Assembly: GCF_024158745.1 (NCBI RefSeq)
Contig: NZ_JAMZAW010000028.1
Coordinates: 1-64,000, forward strand
DNA: 64,000 nt
Direction: 5' to 3'
Source: Paenibacillus tyrphae
GTDB lineage: Bacteria; Bacillota; Bacilli; Paenibacillales; NBRC-103111
Under the pieces are notes generated by a model. That model did not search any database. It saw nothing but the letters and a program-made list of their open reading frames with translations, and was not told the origin of the DNA. This document shows positions 34,410 through 43,845 of the stretch, one piece after another. Every line of letters begins with the position of its first letter. The first letter of the stretch is position 1. A program made the position numbers and the translations under genes.

Positions 34410-35348
34410 TTAACGTGTTAAATATCTGCTCACAAAATCAGCCTTGAGCTGCTCATGCACAGTCATATGAGCATGACCGTTATCAGGAAAATGCACCCAC
34501 TCTTTTTCCCCTCGAATTTGATGAAAGGCGGATATAACCGCTTCAGAGGGCGCTATTTTGTCCTGCCCAGATGTGATAAAAAGAGAAGCAGCGTGATTGT
34601 AAGGCATATGATACAGAACATCAAAATAACTTAATGTACGCATGATCCGTTCCTGTTTATGATGCTGCGGATCAAGATTTAGAAACCAGTGAGTGAATTC
34701 CTCATAAGGTTCTTGATGAAGTGAATTTCGGAATATGTAGTCAAAATTACATAAAAACGTATTAACTGCCAGTACGATCTTGGGCCGTGGATCAAGAGCG
34801 GCCACCACCAAAGCAATCGCAGCACCCTGACTTCGGCCAGTTACGATGATCCGGTCAGCATTTACTACATTCAGAGTGGAAAGCACATCCAGCGCCCGTA
34901 CGGCATCCATATAGACATATTTATAATAATAATGGTGTGGATCAAGGATTCCTTTGGTCAACCAGCCTGCCGAACTGCCCCCTTCATATCGGGCATAATC
35001 GGGACTGAGTCCACCCTGACCTCGTACATCCACCGTAAAATAACCTAACCCCATCGCTATCCAGTGCAGACCCTCCACAGGAAAGCCCCTATTCCCGTAA
35101 TAGGTTGGGTATCTCACGACGACCGGAACTGGATGGCCTACAAAATGAGGCAATAGTAGCCAGCCGTGAATAGGGGTGCCATCCATTGCCTGGTAGATCA
35201 CTTCGTACAGTCTGATATTTTCACTGTAAAAAGTGTTTGGCGTCATCGTAAATGAGACCGGGGACTGCTGCTGTTTTTCCAAACAGGCGTTCCAAAATCC
35301 CCTAAAATCTGCTGGTAATCCGTAACCTCCATGCTTCGTTCCACTCAT
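34410..35348 (-). CDS. acetyl-xylan-esterase-family (AXE1) hydrolase
   Basis: A 312-residue alpha/beta hydrolase of the cephalosporin-C/acetyl-xylan deacetylase family: HGWLLLPHFVGHPVPVVVRY, GYFTVDVRGQGG, the nucleophile elbow GRSQGAAIAL, Asp in ITSGQDKIAPS and His in PDNGHAHMT. No signal peptide, so it is cytoplasmic. In this cluster it may deacylate an intermediate or a protected product. About 240 bases before the M42 gene hold nothing recognisable. Confidence 0.88.
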   Translation of the reverse strand: MSGTKHGGYGLPADFRGFWNACLEKQQQSPVSFTMTPNTFYSENIRLYEVIYQAMDGTPIHGWLLLPHFVGHPVPVVVRYPTYYGNRGFPVEGLHWIAMGLGYFTVDVRGQGGLSPDYARYEGGSSAGWLTKGILDPHHYYYKYVYMDAVRALDVLSTLNVVNADRIIVTGRSQGAAIALVVAALDPRPKIVLAVNTFLCNFDYIFRNSLHQEPYEEFTHWFLNLDPQHHKQERIMRTLSYFDVLYHMPYNHAASLFITSGQDKIAPSEAVISAFHQIRGEKEWVHFPDNGHAHMTVHEQLKADFVSRYLTR

Positions 35349-35394
35349 CTGTCTCTATCCAGTTGGATGGAATGGTTACCGCCACATAATCTGC

Positions 35395-36336
35395 TCATCT
35401 ATACTCCACTTCCTGCTGCTTTTCCGCAAGATAGGCGGCGCACTGATCAGGGGAACCGTATAGCGCATCACCCAAATGTCCGCTTACAATCGATTCAATT
35501 AGTTTAGTTCTGTCACTGTATATATTTTGATTATCCAGATCAGGTACGCGAATCGTCCGGTCAGCATGTTCGCCGAACATGAGCAGGCTGGCGCTGCCTC
35601 TTATCAATCTGGAGATATCTTCATACAGCATTAGTCGGGTACGGTAAGGTTCTAAGGCATTATGATGCATAGACCCGGGCTGTAATTTGATTTTATAAAA
35701 TCTATCAAGCGGACAGAAATTTTGTTCTGACATCAATCCCAGATCTTCCGGACTTACATAACGTTTACGATCAAACTGAGACTTGTCATAATCTACGCTG
35801 AACAAGTCATCTGCCAGTTCAGGCATAGCCTGCTTAATCGAGCTTTGTCTGAGTTTAAGTCCTTTTTTATGCGTGCCGACCACTACAGGCTGATCATTGA
35901 TGATCTTAACAACCGATGATCCGTTGGATATCAACCGGGCACTATGCTTGAAACAGCTGGTAAGAGCTGTGATGGTTTTGCCTGAACCGCTTGAACCATA
36001 AATCAGCTTGGCCTTGCCGTCTAGACTGATAGACGAGGCGTGAATGACGAACTTCTTATCTTTTTGCAGCGCATAATGACTGATTAGATGGAGCAGGGTC
36101 TTCAATACTTCCGTGTTCCGGATTTCCTTCCAGTCCGCCTCCAGTATTAATTCTGCCTGCCCATCCCAGATTATTCTGGCCTGAGGACGATCACGATAGC
36201 CAAGCTTTGCAACAGGATGGGTATTAGGGTCTGCTATGTCATAATGCCAGAGAATGCTCTGATTTTGAAACGCCTCATCCCTCTCACTTTCAAATAAGAA
36301 GGAAGTTCCGCATGTGTCAAATAACTGCTGTTTCAT
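35395..36336 (-). CDS. HPr-kinase-like P-loop protein, first copy
   Basis: A 313-residue protein from the ATG at 36336 (GGTCAGTGATAGAG before it). It has the HPrK/P C-terminal-type core HASSISLDGKAKLIYGSSGS followed by GKTITAL (Walker A GSSGSGKT). Where active relatives have an acidic pair after the next strand, this copy reads LISNGSSVVKI, so one expected Asp is Gly. Related kinases phosphorylate the C-terminal Ser of lasso peptides such as paeninodin. The second paralogue is at 41741-42730. It may be a substrate-specific kinase or a degenerate partner. Confidence 0.75.
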   Translation of the reverse strand: MKQQLFDTCGTSFLFESERDEAFQNQSILWHYDIADPNTHPVAKLGYRDRPQARIIWDGQAELILEADWKEIRNTEVLKTLLHLISHYALQKDKKFVIHASSISLDGKAKLIYGSSGSGKTITALTSCFKHSARLISNGSSVVKIINDQPVVVGTHKKGLKLRQSSIKQAMPELADDLFSVDYDKSQFDRKRYVSPEDLGLMSEQNFCPLDRFYKIKLQPGSMHHNALEPYRTRLMLYEDISRLIRGSASLLMFGEHADRTIRVPDLDNQNIYSDRTKLIESIVSGHLGDALYGSPDQCAAYLAEKQQEVEYR

Positions 36337-36341
36337 CTCTA

Positions 36342-37889
36342 TCACTGACCTTTCAATGGAGTCCTTTCTTTTTGGATCTGAGCAGATGTAAGCTTGATCC
36401 ATATCGTTCTGTAGGCAGAAGCACCGTGCATAATGAACATTAGTATAGAGCCTGTGCAGCATTCTGCAATGGTTCCGGGCCACCTGAATTTCTGTATTCC
36501 TTCTTCCAGATAAGTCTTGCTCAACGCAATCGCCACAAGATTCGGTAGAACCAAATAGATCAAATAAACGAGAATGAACAGCGGTAGACGGTATGGCAAA
36601 GGATGCAACAGGCTTAAAGCCAGAAAAAACACCATCAACGTTGGACCAGCTATCCAGCGCACCCCATGTTCAAACAGACAGCAGGATAACCATGTCAGCC
36701 GGAATTTATTCGCTAGGTTATTAATATTTTCGTATCCCATAATGATATCTTTGTATTTGAATGCTTGGAATGGACCCCAGAACCAAGTGGATTTTTGAAT
36801 ATACAAAGCTCTGACGGTATCAGGCGAATCCGCACTTTCAAAAAAAGGAACTGGGATGATCGGGACGCCGGAGTAACTAGCCTGCAGTCCAAAAATAGCG
36901 TCTTCATTATGTGTCGTAGTCGAGAAGCCCTTAAATTTCTTGTAAGTGTCATAATCAAAAAACAGACCGTGCCCGATACAATAATTCACGAACGGAAAAC
37001 ATTTTTTTTCTTCCATTACAAAGTCTGTATCGTCACGGAATGTCCTCAGAGCATTCGGTATTTCAAATCCCAGGCTCCACCTGCTCTGCCAGGCGGCAGC
37101 TGCTGTGAGGATAGATTTTTTAATAAAAGAGTCCCGAGACCAGTTCTCAAAATTGTTGAAATAAATACCGTACTGCTGAAAAATACAATGCTGTCGGTGG
37201 TATTGATGCCGGATATGCCGTACCCAGGCAAATGCGCGCTGATCCGGGCAGGAGTCCGCATTATACAGAGCAAACAGAACACTACCCGAATCTGATACTG
37301 TCTGAACAAATTGCTCCACCCCGTAATTGACCTGGTGGGCCATGTTTCCTGTAGTACCGGGCATATGAAAGGTCCGTACACATGGATATCTCTCCGCCAG
37401 CTCGTCCGCAAGTTCAATCGTATCCGGGCGCTCCTGAATGAGCGTACGGCTGATCTGACGGGCCTGCTCTAGATTGATATTCGAGTCAAGCCTATGTTGT
37501 GTGTTATTTCCTAATTTCGGTAATGCCACAGATAATACAGATTCCAGTTCCGCTATGGAACCCGCCTGGTCCACCCGGTGTAGCAGGTTTCGGGTAGTAT
37601 GCTGGTAAGCTTCCTTTTCCTTTTCCGTTGTCACAATAATAACGGAATAGCGTCCCTGAATATTATCTTGCATCTTTACAAATCGTTCTACTGTATGCCA
37701 CAGGCGAACTGTTTCTTCCAGAACTGGAATTATGACACACATTTCCGATGCTGGTTGTTCAGTCCCGAAGTCACCAGACTGATGCCAATGCCGCAGGTAA
37801 CGGCTGGTTCTGCTCAGTTTGTACATCCATGTCATGGAGAACGCGATATGCATGCAAACTAACGTCCAGTATGTGTAGCTCTCGATCAT
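36342..37889 (-). CDS. membrane glycosyltransferase-like protein
   Basis: A 515-residue protein from the ATG at 37889 (GAGGATGGGGAAATA before it). An N-terminal membrane segment WTLVCMHIAFSMTWMYKL precedes a GT-A-like domain with MCVIIPVLEETVRLW, the metal-site-like LFALYNADSCPDQRA and the acceptor motif THNEDAIFGLQASY. C-terminal helices (GPTLMVFFLALSLLHPLPYR onward) anchor it. The layout resembles family 2 or cellulose-synthase-like enzymes. Activity on the peptide or on a lipid-linked sugar is possible; neither is shown. Confidence 0.78.
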   Translation of the reverse strand: MIESYTYWTLVCMHIAFSMTWMYKLSRTSRYLRHWHQSGDFGTEQPASEMCVIIPVLEETVRLWHTVERFVKMQDNIQGRYSVIIVTTEKEKEAYQHTTRNLLHRVDQAGSIAELESVLSVALPKLGNNTQHRLDSNINLEQARQISRTLIQERPDTIELADELAERYPCVRTFHMPGTTGNMAHQVNYGVEQFVQTVSDSGSVLFALYNADSCPDQRAFAWVRHIRHQYHRQHCIFQQYGIYFNNFENWSRDSFIKKSILTAAAAWQSRWSLGFEIPNALRTFRDDTDFVMEEKKCFPFVNYCIGHGLFFDYDTYKKFKGFSTTTHNEDAIFGLQASYSGVPIIPVPFFESADSPDTVRALYIQKSTWFWGPFQAFKYKDIIMGYENINNLANKFRLTWLSCCLFEHGVRWIAGPTLMVFFLALSLLHPLPYRLPLFILVYLIYLVLPNLVAIALSKTYLEEGIQKFRWPGTIAECCTGSILMFIMHGASAYRTIWIKLTSAQIQKERTPLKGQ

Positions 37890-37902
37890 TATTTCCCCAT
37901 CC

Positions 37903-38580
37903 TCAGTCTTTAAATTGAAGAAGAGACTGCAAGATTTGTTCCAATGTAAGTCGCGTTGCATTGGAAGCATTGGCATACGGTATGGCTATTAGCGATCTCA
38001 CATGTTGGATCCGCTCCAAAGAGTGTTCATACACATCGTCCATAGATTGTTCGGCGTCGATAATATAGACATATCCTGGGTATTTCCGCGCAAGATGGTG
38101 ATAGAACTTTTTCTTCTTTACATACAATTCTATATTCTCGTCATGATTGGTCCGGGATGTGCCAAGATCACCCTCTTTTCGCTTCCGTAGTGTATATTCA
38201 TTGGCTTCAAGAAAAATAATGCTATCCGATATCCGGGCATCTGCATACTTTTCCAATATAATTTCGACGAATGGCTCCATAATATTCCATCCATTTTTAC
38301 GAAAGCTGGAATAATATCTGGTATGCAACAGACAATCCAGATAACCAATATCAATAAAGGTAACCTCCGACTTAGGCCGTCCGTATCTTCCGATCATCTT
38401 TTCAAAAAACCAGAGTTGCTTGAGCAAGAATTCATTTTGGTTCTGTGGGTTCTTGATCCGCGGCTGTGTATGTTCCAGTACCTCTGGTAATCCCAAACCT
38501 ACTCCCGTCGCCACTAGCCTGTTCATCAATGTTGTCTTGCCAACTGCGCTTGGTCCGTCGATATCTATAAACATGCTCAT
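37903..38580 (-). CDS. P-loop nucleoside/thymidylate-kinase-like protein
   Basis: A 225-residue kinase of the dNK/TMPK group: MSMFIDIDGPSAVGKTTLMN (Walker A GPSAVGKT), then VTFIDIGYLDCLLHTRYYSS and a LID-like RKRKEGDLGTSRTNHDENIE. Such folds act on nucleosides and sometimes on other small alcohols. Its start lies well inside the upstream kinase gene, giving a 149-base overlap in another frame. The pair beside two nucleotidyltransferases suggests linked phosphoryl and nucleotidyl chemistry. Confidence 0.75.
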   Translation of the reverse strand: MSMFIDIDGPSAVGKTTLMNRLVATGVGLGLPEVLEHTQPRIKNPQNQNEFLLKQLWFFEKMIGRYGRPKSEVTFIDIGYLDCLLHTRYYSSFRKNGWNIMEPFVEIILEKYADARISDSIIFLEANEYTLRKRKEGDLGTSRTNHDENIELYVKKKKFYHHLARKYPGYVYIIDAEQSMDDVYEHSLERIQHVRSLIAIPYANASNATRLTLEQILQSLLQFKD

Positions 38581-39259
38581 CTTCCTTATCCCATAGTGCT
38601 ATGTGTAAACCTTCCATAATCCGGATGCTGCTTAATTGGTCTGTATTAAATTGAAAAATTCCTTTAATCAATTGATAAATCTCATGCTGATTTTCCTGCT
38701 TGATGGTATAACAACAATGCTCACCCCAGTGCCTGTGGACCTTTTGGTGGAATGCATCAATACATTGATAGTATTCCGGTCGAATCAGATCAGTTGGTGT
38801 CCCTTTAGCCTGAACCGATGCTTCTCCGCGTAAATACCTTCTGTACAAAATATCCCACCGATTCTGCAAATAGATAAACAGTCGTGGTATGATGACTTGT
38901 CCGGCCTTTAACTGAAACTCGAGATAATCGATGAATGATTCTCGAATATCGATCCCCTCTAGAAGTAACAAGCATTTCACATGGGCGGATAACGAAAGAA
39001 AAGAGCGATCCAGTACGAAAATTTGCTGTCCATTCCTAAGTTCCCTCATCATCTGCCGCATCCGATGCTGTTCCTGATCCACATACATCTTCTGAATCTC
39101 TATCCGTGACAGTGTTCTCCCCACTATCGGTTCGTATTCCGCCACCGTAAAAAAACCTTTAGACTTCAGATACTGGCACAGGGTTGTTTTGCCTGTGTAT
39201 ACATTGCCATCTATTGCGACAATGCCCCCCCTGTCAAGGCCAGTTTGCATTTTTTGCAT
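38432..39259 (-). CDS. P-loop kinase-like protein overlapping the next kinase
   Basis: A 275-residue protein with GGIVAIDGNVYTGKTTLCQY (Walker A GNVYTGKT), GQQIFVLDRSFLSLSAHVKC and a basic IYLQNRWDILYRRYLRGEAS helix. The last 50 residues (RRTKRSWQDNIDEQASGDGS onward) lie in the region shared with the downstream kinase and look non-conserved, so the overlap may reflect a lost stop codon. It overlaps the radical SAM gene by 49 bases. The substrate is unknown. Confidence 0.72.
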   Translation of the reverse strand: MQKMQTGLDRGGIVAIDGNVYTGKTTLCQYLKSKGFFTVAEYEPIVGRTLSRIEIQKMYVDQEQHRMRQMMRELRNGQQIFVLDRSFLSLSAHVKCLLLLEGIDIRESFIDYLEFQLKAGQVIIPRLFIYLQNRWDILYRRYLRGEASVQAKGTPTDLIRPEYYQCIDAFHQKVHRHWGEHCCYTIKQENQHEIYQLIKGIFQFNTDQLSSIRIMEGLHIALWDKEDEHVYRYRRTKRSWQDNIDEQASGDGSRFGITRGTGTYTAADQEPTEPK

Positions 39260-40101
39260 ATTTCCGGAACTTCTCCTTCTCCTCTGTAAATGGAAGCTCT
39301 AACCTTGTTGTACGCAGGCGAAAGCCAGATTTCACGAAGTGACATTTCGGCCACATTCCCAATAACGGTTGATGCGCGCCAGTCCTGGCAACACAATATT
39401 ATATCGCCGTTCACACGAATGTGCATTCTTTCCAACGGTCGATGCTGTTCACAACCATAGACCCTCTCATGCCGGACTTCATTGGAGAACAATTTTACAT
39501 TGCCGGATCGGTCTAAAAATCCCCAATGCTTAAATTTAAGTCCGTGCTGATAGCAGAACTCCTGAGCCTGCATGTATTCCTCTTCCGGTACATAAGGATG
39601 AGCGATCATAACCAGATTGATCTCCGGAATCTGCTGCCGCAGACGAGGGTCTGTGATCAATCTCATCAGATTTGCCCAGACACGCTCCCATTTCAGCCCT
39701 GGCATCATCTTTTCATGCGTTTGCTGCGAAAAACCAAAAATACTGAGTCTCAGATCATCAATACGGGTATAGTACAACTTCGAGATGATTTTTTCATCCA
39801 ACATGGATACATTTGTAGAAATCTCCACAACCGATTCTGGGCATTGCTCATTGATCATGGCAATTTTATCAGGCATGTTTGGATCAAGAAACGGTTCTCC
39901 ATTCAGGTAAGGAATCAGCCGTAGATCAGACTGATATTTCTGACATTCTGCAATAATTTTTTCAAACAAATGGTCTGCCATAGTTCCTCGGAGTCCTTCT
40001 TTCCATACCTGTGCGTGTGGGCAGATAATACAACAGGCATTACAAGCAGCGGTTGTTTGGACTTCAATCGCTTTTGGAAAATCAGGAACTTCAGGAAACA
40101 T
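39211..40101 (-). CDS. radical SAM protein with SPASM-like tail
   Basis: A 296-residue protein. The ATG at 40101 shares a base with the upstream TGA (TGATG), better than the ATG at 40185. The SAM cluster motif is CNACCIIC (Cx3Cx2C) in VQTTAACNACCIICPHAQVW, followed by PYLNGEPFLDPN and VVEISTNVS. Four further Cys in YGCEQHRPLE, DIILCCQDWRAS and ICKKCKL suggest at least one auxiliary cluster of SPASM type. Such enzymes commonly modify RiPP precursors by C-C, C-S or epimerisation chemistry. Coupling to the B12-type enzyme implies sequential use. Confidence 0.88.
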   Translation of the reverse strand: MFPEVPDFPKAIEVQTTAACNACCIICPHAQVWKEGLRGTMADHLFEKIIAECQKYQSDLRLIPYLNGEPFLDPNMPDKIAMINEQCPESVVEISTNVSMLDEKIISKLYYTRIDDLRLSIFGFSQQTHEKMMPGLKWERVWANLMRLITDPRLRQQIPEINLVMIAHPYVPEEEYMQAQEFCYQHGLKFKHWGFLDRSGNVKLFSNEVRHERVYGCEQHRPLERMHIRVNGDIILCCQDWRASTVIGNVAEMSLREIWLSPAYNKVRASIYRGEGEVPEICKKCKLALTGGALSQ

Positions 40102-41744
40102 CAGACCGACTCCTCTCCCGTAAATAATGTATCTGGAATCTCCGGTCCATGATGCACACGGATCGTTTCCAATAGATTCCCCCACGCCAGTTGAAGCCGG
40201 TGGTACAATCTCCAGTAATTCTGGATAAAATATCGATGCAAAACAGGTGAAGATACCTCTGATTCACTCCATCCATGCTGAACCCCTTCAATACATTCTT
40301 CAAAATACCGTAACAGCAAATCCTGGTATTGCTGTTTCTGTTCAAGGAAATATTGCCATTGTCTGAAATGGGTTAGTTTGAATTTCGGGTCCTCTCTTAA
40401 TACCATATGAATGGCCAGATCAGTATTGGTACAGAAAAATTCCATATCCATATACGATTTTTTTAACACATGGTTAAATATTAAGGTGAATCCCTCATGT
40501 AGTGCACGAACTTCGCCAGACGTGAATCGATATTGATAAGCGAGGTCTACGATAGAAGATAAATCCACATCTTCTGGTGGTTGGACCAACTGATGCATGC
40601 CTGACCCAGGCAACAGGCGAATCTTCTCGATAATAACACCAACACGGAAAAGCTTATTCATATGATACAGATATTCAATATTTGTTTTAACATCTTCCAC
40701 CTTCGAAAAAGGATGGAAAACGATAAACCCGATGTGGTGACTGACCCCATATACCTCCAGTTTTTCTTTGACATCATGGTAAGCATCGGTCTTAATACCT
40801 TTTTTGAACAGCTTGAGTGTATCTTTTGTCCCACTTTCAACCCCAAGAAAAACCCGGATCAGTCCAGATTCGGCCAGCGCTTGTAGCACCTCTTCTGGTG
40901 GAAATGGATGACAGCGCAGATAGACCATATATCTAACCTTGAGCTTGCGACGGTGAATTTCATTCGCCAGTTCAATCAGCCGTTCGTTATCTCTGTCGCT
41001 GCCCCAGAAGATACTATCATTGAAAATCAGAAAATTTTTGCTGTACTCATATCTTAAACTTTCCATTTCATCCACAACACGCTGCACGGATTTGACACGT
41101 CTCGGAGCGGTATTTTCCTCAAAGGAACGCATCGCCGGGATATGGCAAAAAGAGCAGTTCGCCAGACAGCCACGACTTGCTTCCAAGTTAGCCAACGCAG
41201 CGCGCTCTTTCTTTTCCACTTCACGCACTGGGAAAGGAAGTTGGTCCAACGATAATGTAGGGATACGTGGTTCTGCCTCAATGATCTCGCCAGTGACAGG
41301 GTCCCGCCACAATCCGCCTCTTATATTCACTGGCCAAGTATAATTCATGGGGTCATGCTGTAAAGCCTTAACCAGTTCCAGTGCCGTCTCTTCCCCTTCT
41401 CCAAGGATGATACCATCTAGCTCAGGATAAAATTCGATTACACGCTGCGCGTTTAAACTAGCAAAAGGCCCACATACGAAGATCCGTTGGAACAGGCCTG
41501 CCCGCTTGGCTTCAATCGCCAATCCCATATTTCGCTCATAATCCTGAAAGTTAATCTTGAGCAACAAAACAGGAAAGCTTCCGCTGTGTCGGCACAAACG
41601 CTTCCCATTAATGTGTGAATTGCGTTCCAGGAGGCACATGTCTATCTCAATCCCGTGTTCCCGCAGCATTCCCCCAATGCTGTTCATTGTCAAAGAGGCG
41701 CCAGATTGTGTCATTAACGTTCTGGAAAAAGCTAGACGTATCAC
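40101..41744 (-). CDS. B12-binding-domain radical SAM enzyme
   Basis: A 547-residue enzyme. The N-terminal 170 residues form a cobalamin-binding-type Rossmann domain (FQRIFVCGPFASLNAQRVIE, LDGIILGEGEETALELV). The radical SAM motif is SRGCLANCSFCHIPAM (Cx3Cx2C), followed by FLIFNDSIFWGSDRDNERL and VFLGVESGTKDTLKLFKKG. Class B radical SAM enzymes methylate unactivated carbons or perform other cobalamin chemistry. No DxHxxG motif was checked in detail, so cobalamin use is inferred. It overlaps the HPr-kinase-like gene by four bases. Confidence 0.88.
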   Translation of the reverse strand: MIRLAFSRTLMTQSGASLTMNSIGGMLREHGIEIDMCLLERNSHINGKRLCRHSGSFPVLLLKINFQDYERNMGLAIEAKRAGLFQRIFVCGPFASLNAQRVIEFYPELDGIILGEGEETALELVKALQHDPMNYTWPVNIRGGLWRDPVTGEIIEAEPRIPTLSLDQLPFPVREVEKKERAALANLEASRGCLANCSFCHIPAMRSFEENTAPRRVKSVQRVVDEMESLRYEYSKNFLIFNDSIFWGSDRDNERLIELANEIHRRKLKVRYMVYLRCHPFPPEEVLQALAESGLIRVFLGVESGTKDTLKLFKKGIKTDAYHDVKEKLEVYGVSHHIGFIVFHPFSKVEDVKTNIEYLYHMNKLFRVGVIIEKIRLLPGSGMHQLVQPPEDVDLSSIVDLAYQYRFTSGEVRALHEGFTLIFNHVLKKSYMDMEFFCTNTDLAIHMVLREDPKFKLTHFRQWQYFLEQKQQYQDLLLRYFEECIEGVQHGWSESEVSSPVLHRYFIQNYWRLYHRLQLAWGNLLETIRVHHGPEIPDTLFTGEESV

Positions 41745-42730
41745 GATAAACTTCCCTCTGCTCTTGTAAAGTTCTGAACCAGCATTTCCTGACGTAAAAT
41801 ATCCATAACTTCCTTCAATGGCCCTCTCATTGTATAAATTAGGTTCAAATTAACCATCTGCTTGATAAAACGGAACAGATTTTGATGAGTCTCTTCACAA
41901 CTAAAGTCCGGTATCCAGGGACCAAAGTGCTTATTACGGTCATACATCGCCAAGGTGACTCCGCGAATTAAACCGGACATATTCTCATGAAGCACTATAC
42001 TCGCCATATCTGAAGCTGTCTGACTGTATTCCAGAGAATCGGTATATCCCAGCCCGATGAAGAACACTTTTTTCACAGGCAATGGCCTTGTTTCCATTTG
42101 TACACCTATTTCTTCAGGAGTTACCCGCTTGCGCATATCGGATATACCCCGGAACCGCTTGCCAAAAATGGTATCAAACATGTGCAGATCGGTTTGCTCC
42201 AAGGCATGACTTCGCAGCGTCAAAAAGTTGTTTCCATCTCCACCCAGCACATATGGCTGGCCGTCCATCATCCCGATTTCGGTATGATCATTGCTAAATA
42301 ATTTGCAACCCAATTTTTTGCACAGATTATAGACCATCGTAGTCTTGCCCGCTTCTTTAGCTCCGAGGAAAAGATACGCATGCTTACCATCACTAACGGA
42401 TGAGGCGTGCGCGGAAAAACGGTGATGAAGATGCGCGTCCCGCTCAAACATATTCAACAGCAAGCATTCCAACATGCTAGTCGTTTTGATCTCGCTCCAC
42501 GGAGCTTGAAAATTAACCCCCTCCTTATTTACCGAACATTGGTAATTCGGACCGTCAGTATAAAAAAGCTTTTGCCGTATAAGAGCAGGCTGTTCACTCT
42601 CTAGGGCCGATCGCAAGCTTCCCTTGCCTAGCAAATTGGATTTTACACTGAAGTATTCAGCGACTCCGTCCTGATCCGATTCGATCAGGCAGCTTCGCTC
42701 ATTCCAGTTCACAATCAGCTTCATACTCAA
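41741..42730 (-). CDS. HPr-kinase-like P-loop protein, second copy
   Basis: A 329-residue homologue of 35395-36336: HHRFSAHASSVSDGKHAYLF, Walker A GAKEAGKT, then CKLFSNDHTEIGMMDGQPYV, keeping the acidic residue that the first copy lacks. The order of elements matches lasso-peptide tailoring kinases (paeninodin PadeK type) more than genuine HPr kinase, which carries an extra N-terminal domain and a CcpA-linked context. No lasso cyclase is present, so the likely target is the 18-residue peptide. That target is an inference. Confidence 0.78.
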   Translation of the reverse strand: MSMKLIVNWNERSCLIESDQDGVAEYFSVKSNLLGKGSLRSALESEQPALIRQKLFYTDGPNYQCSVNKEGVNFQAPWSEIKTTSMLECLLLNMFERDAHLHHRFSAHASSVSDGKHAYLFLGAKEAGKTTMVYNLCKKLGCKLFSNDHTEIGMMDGQPYVLGGDGNNFLTLRSHALEQTDLHMFDTIFGKRFRGISDMRKRVTPEEIGVQMETRPLPVKKVFFIGLGYTDSLEYSQTASDMASIVLHENMSGLIRGVTLAMYDRNKHFGPWIPDFSCEETHQNLFRFIKQMVNLNLIYTMRGPLKEVMDILRQEMLVQNFTRAEGSLS

Positions 42731-42746
42731 GCTCCTGTTCTGACAC

Positions 42747-43766
42747 TTATTTTAATATTTCAGCGAAAAGAAAGATTAACCGCTCCAAATGAGACTCCTG
42801 AATCTCCCGGTGGACCACCATATGAAGGGTATGCTCATTCAGAAGATTAATTTTCACTCCATTGCACCCCAACTGTTCATATAAGCGGACTGCATTCGTC
42901 CTGTGATGACGCACACGCAAAGTAATAATATTCGTAAAGGGAGAGTTTTCGTTAACTTCAATTCCCGGTAGCTGCCTTAAATGTTGTGCCAACCATTCCG
43001 TCATCCGATGATTGTCTGCCATCCATTCTCCGGCATGATGCAACGCCGCAAGACAAGTTGCTGCCATAAGATCGCTTTTGTGTATCGTTCCCCCCAGCAT
43101 TTTTCGCCATTTTCTGGCCTGATCGATAAAGATTGCAGGACCGGCAATAATCGCTCCAAGGGGAGCATTATAACTTTTGTTAAAATTGACCATGACCGAG
43201 TCCACACTTTCTGCAAACTGGTTTAACGGCAATTTCTGGACAAACGAAGCGTGAAATAGGCGTGCTCCATCCATATGGAGCGCTATATTCTTCCGCTCCA
43301 GTAGTACTCGGATATTATGGAGTTCATCCAATGATAGAATGCTACCGCCACTATAGTGGTGGGGATTTTCCAGACACACCAGCCTCAGCGCAGAATATTT
43401 CGTTGCTGCAAGGATCTGCTGTTCTATTGTGTCGTGCTGAATCATACCCTGCTTTCCAGCCAAACAATGCAAGGTCACACCTGCTATAGATGAAATAGCG
43501 GCATGCTGTATTCTTGCTATATGGGAATTCCGCTCTACCAGAACCGTATCCCCACGGTTACAATGAACAATAACAGCAATCAAATTTCCCATATATCCTG
43601 TTGGTACAAATAAGGCTTTTTCTTTGCCTAACTGTGCGGCCATTGTTTGTTCCAACTGTTGAGTAAAATTGTACTTTCCCAGTGACTCGTTTGCCTGTAA
43701 GAGTGCACTTAGCTGATATTTGTCCATAGCTGTAAAGGCATCTGTTGACATATTGATAGTATACAT
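42747..43766 (-). CDS. PLP-dependent threonine-aldolase-family lyase
   Basis: A 339-residue fold-type I enzyme: SLGKYNFTQQLEQTMAAQLG, FVPTGYMGNLIAVI, ENPHHYSGGSILSLDEL, LHMDGARLFHASF and the PLP lysine in VNFNKSYNAPLGAIIAG. Low-specificity threonine aldolases cleave beta-hydroxy amino acids to glycine and an aldehyde; relatives do retro-aldol or beta-elimination reactions. The active-site segment NFNKSYNAPLG differs from the usual CLSKGLGAPVG, so the reaction may differ too. It is the first enzyme after the small peptide gene. Confidence 0.85.
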   Translation of the reverse strand: MYTINMSTDAFTAMDKYQLSALLQANESLGKYNFTQQLEQTMAAQLGKEKALFVPTGYMGNLIAVIVHCNRGDTVLVERNSHIARIQHAAISSIAGVTLHCLAGKQGMIQHDTIEQQILAATKYSALRLVCLENPHHYSGGSILSLDELHNIRVLLERKNIALHMDGARLFHASFVQKLPLNQFAESVDSVMVNFNKSYNAPLGAIIAGPAIFIDQARKWRKMLGGTIHKSDLMAATCLAALHHAGEWMADNHRMTEWLAQHLRQLPGIEVNENSPFTNIITLRVRHHRTNAVRLYEQLGCNGVKINLLNEHTLHMVVHREIQESHLERLIFLFAEILK

Positions 43767-43796
43767 CTTGTTCTTGCACCTACCTTGATTTTAGAA

Positions 43797-43826
43797 AAGA
43801 ACACAGGAGCATACACTCCTGTGTTC
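43797..43826 (-). terminator. terminator directly after the 18-residue peptide gene
   Basis: A perfect 11-pair stem GAACACAGGAG/CTCCTGTGTTC with a six-base loop, followed on the minus strand by TTTTCT. It lies 20 bases past the peptide stop. Partial readthrough would keep the peptide far more abundant than the downstream enzymes. Confidence 0.85.
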
Positions 43827-43845
43827 CTCGGCAAGCCCATTTAAA

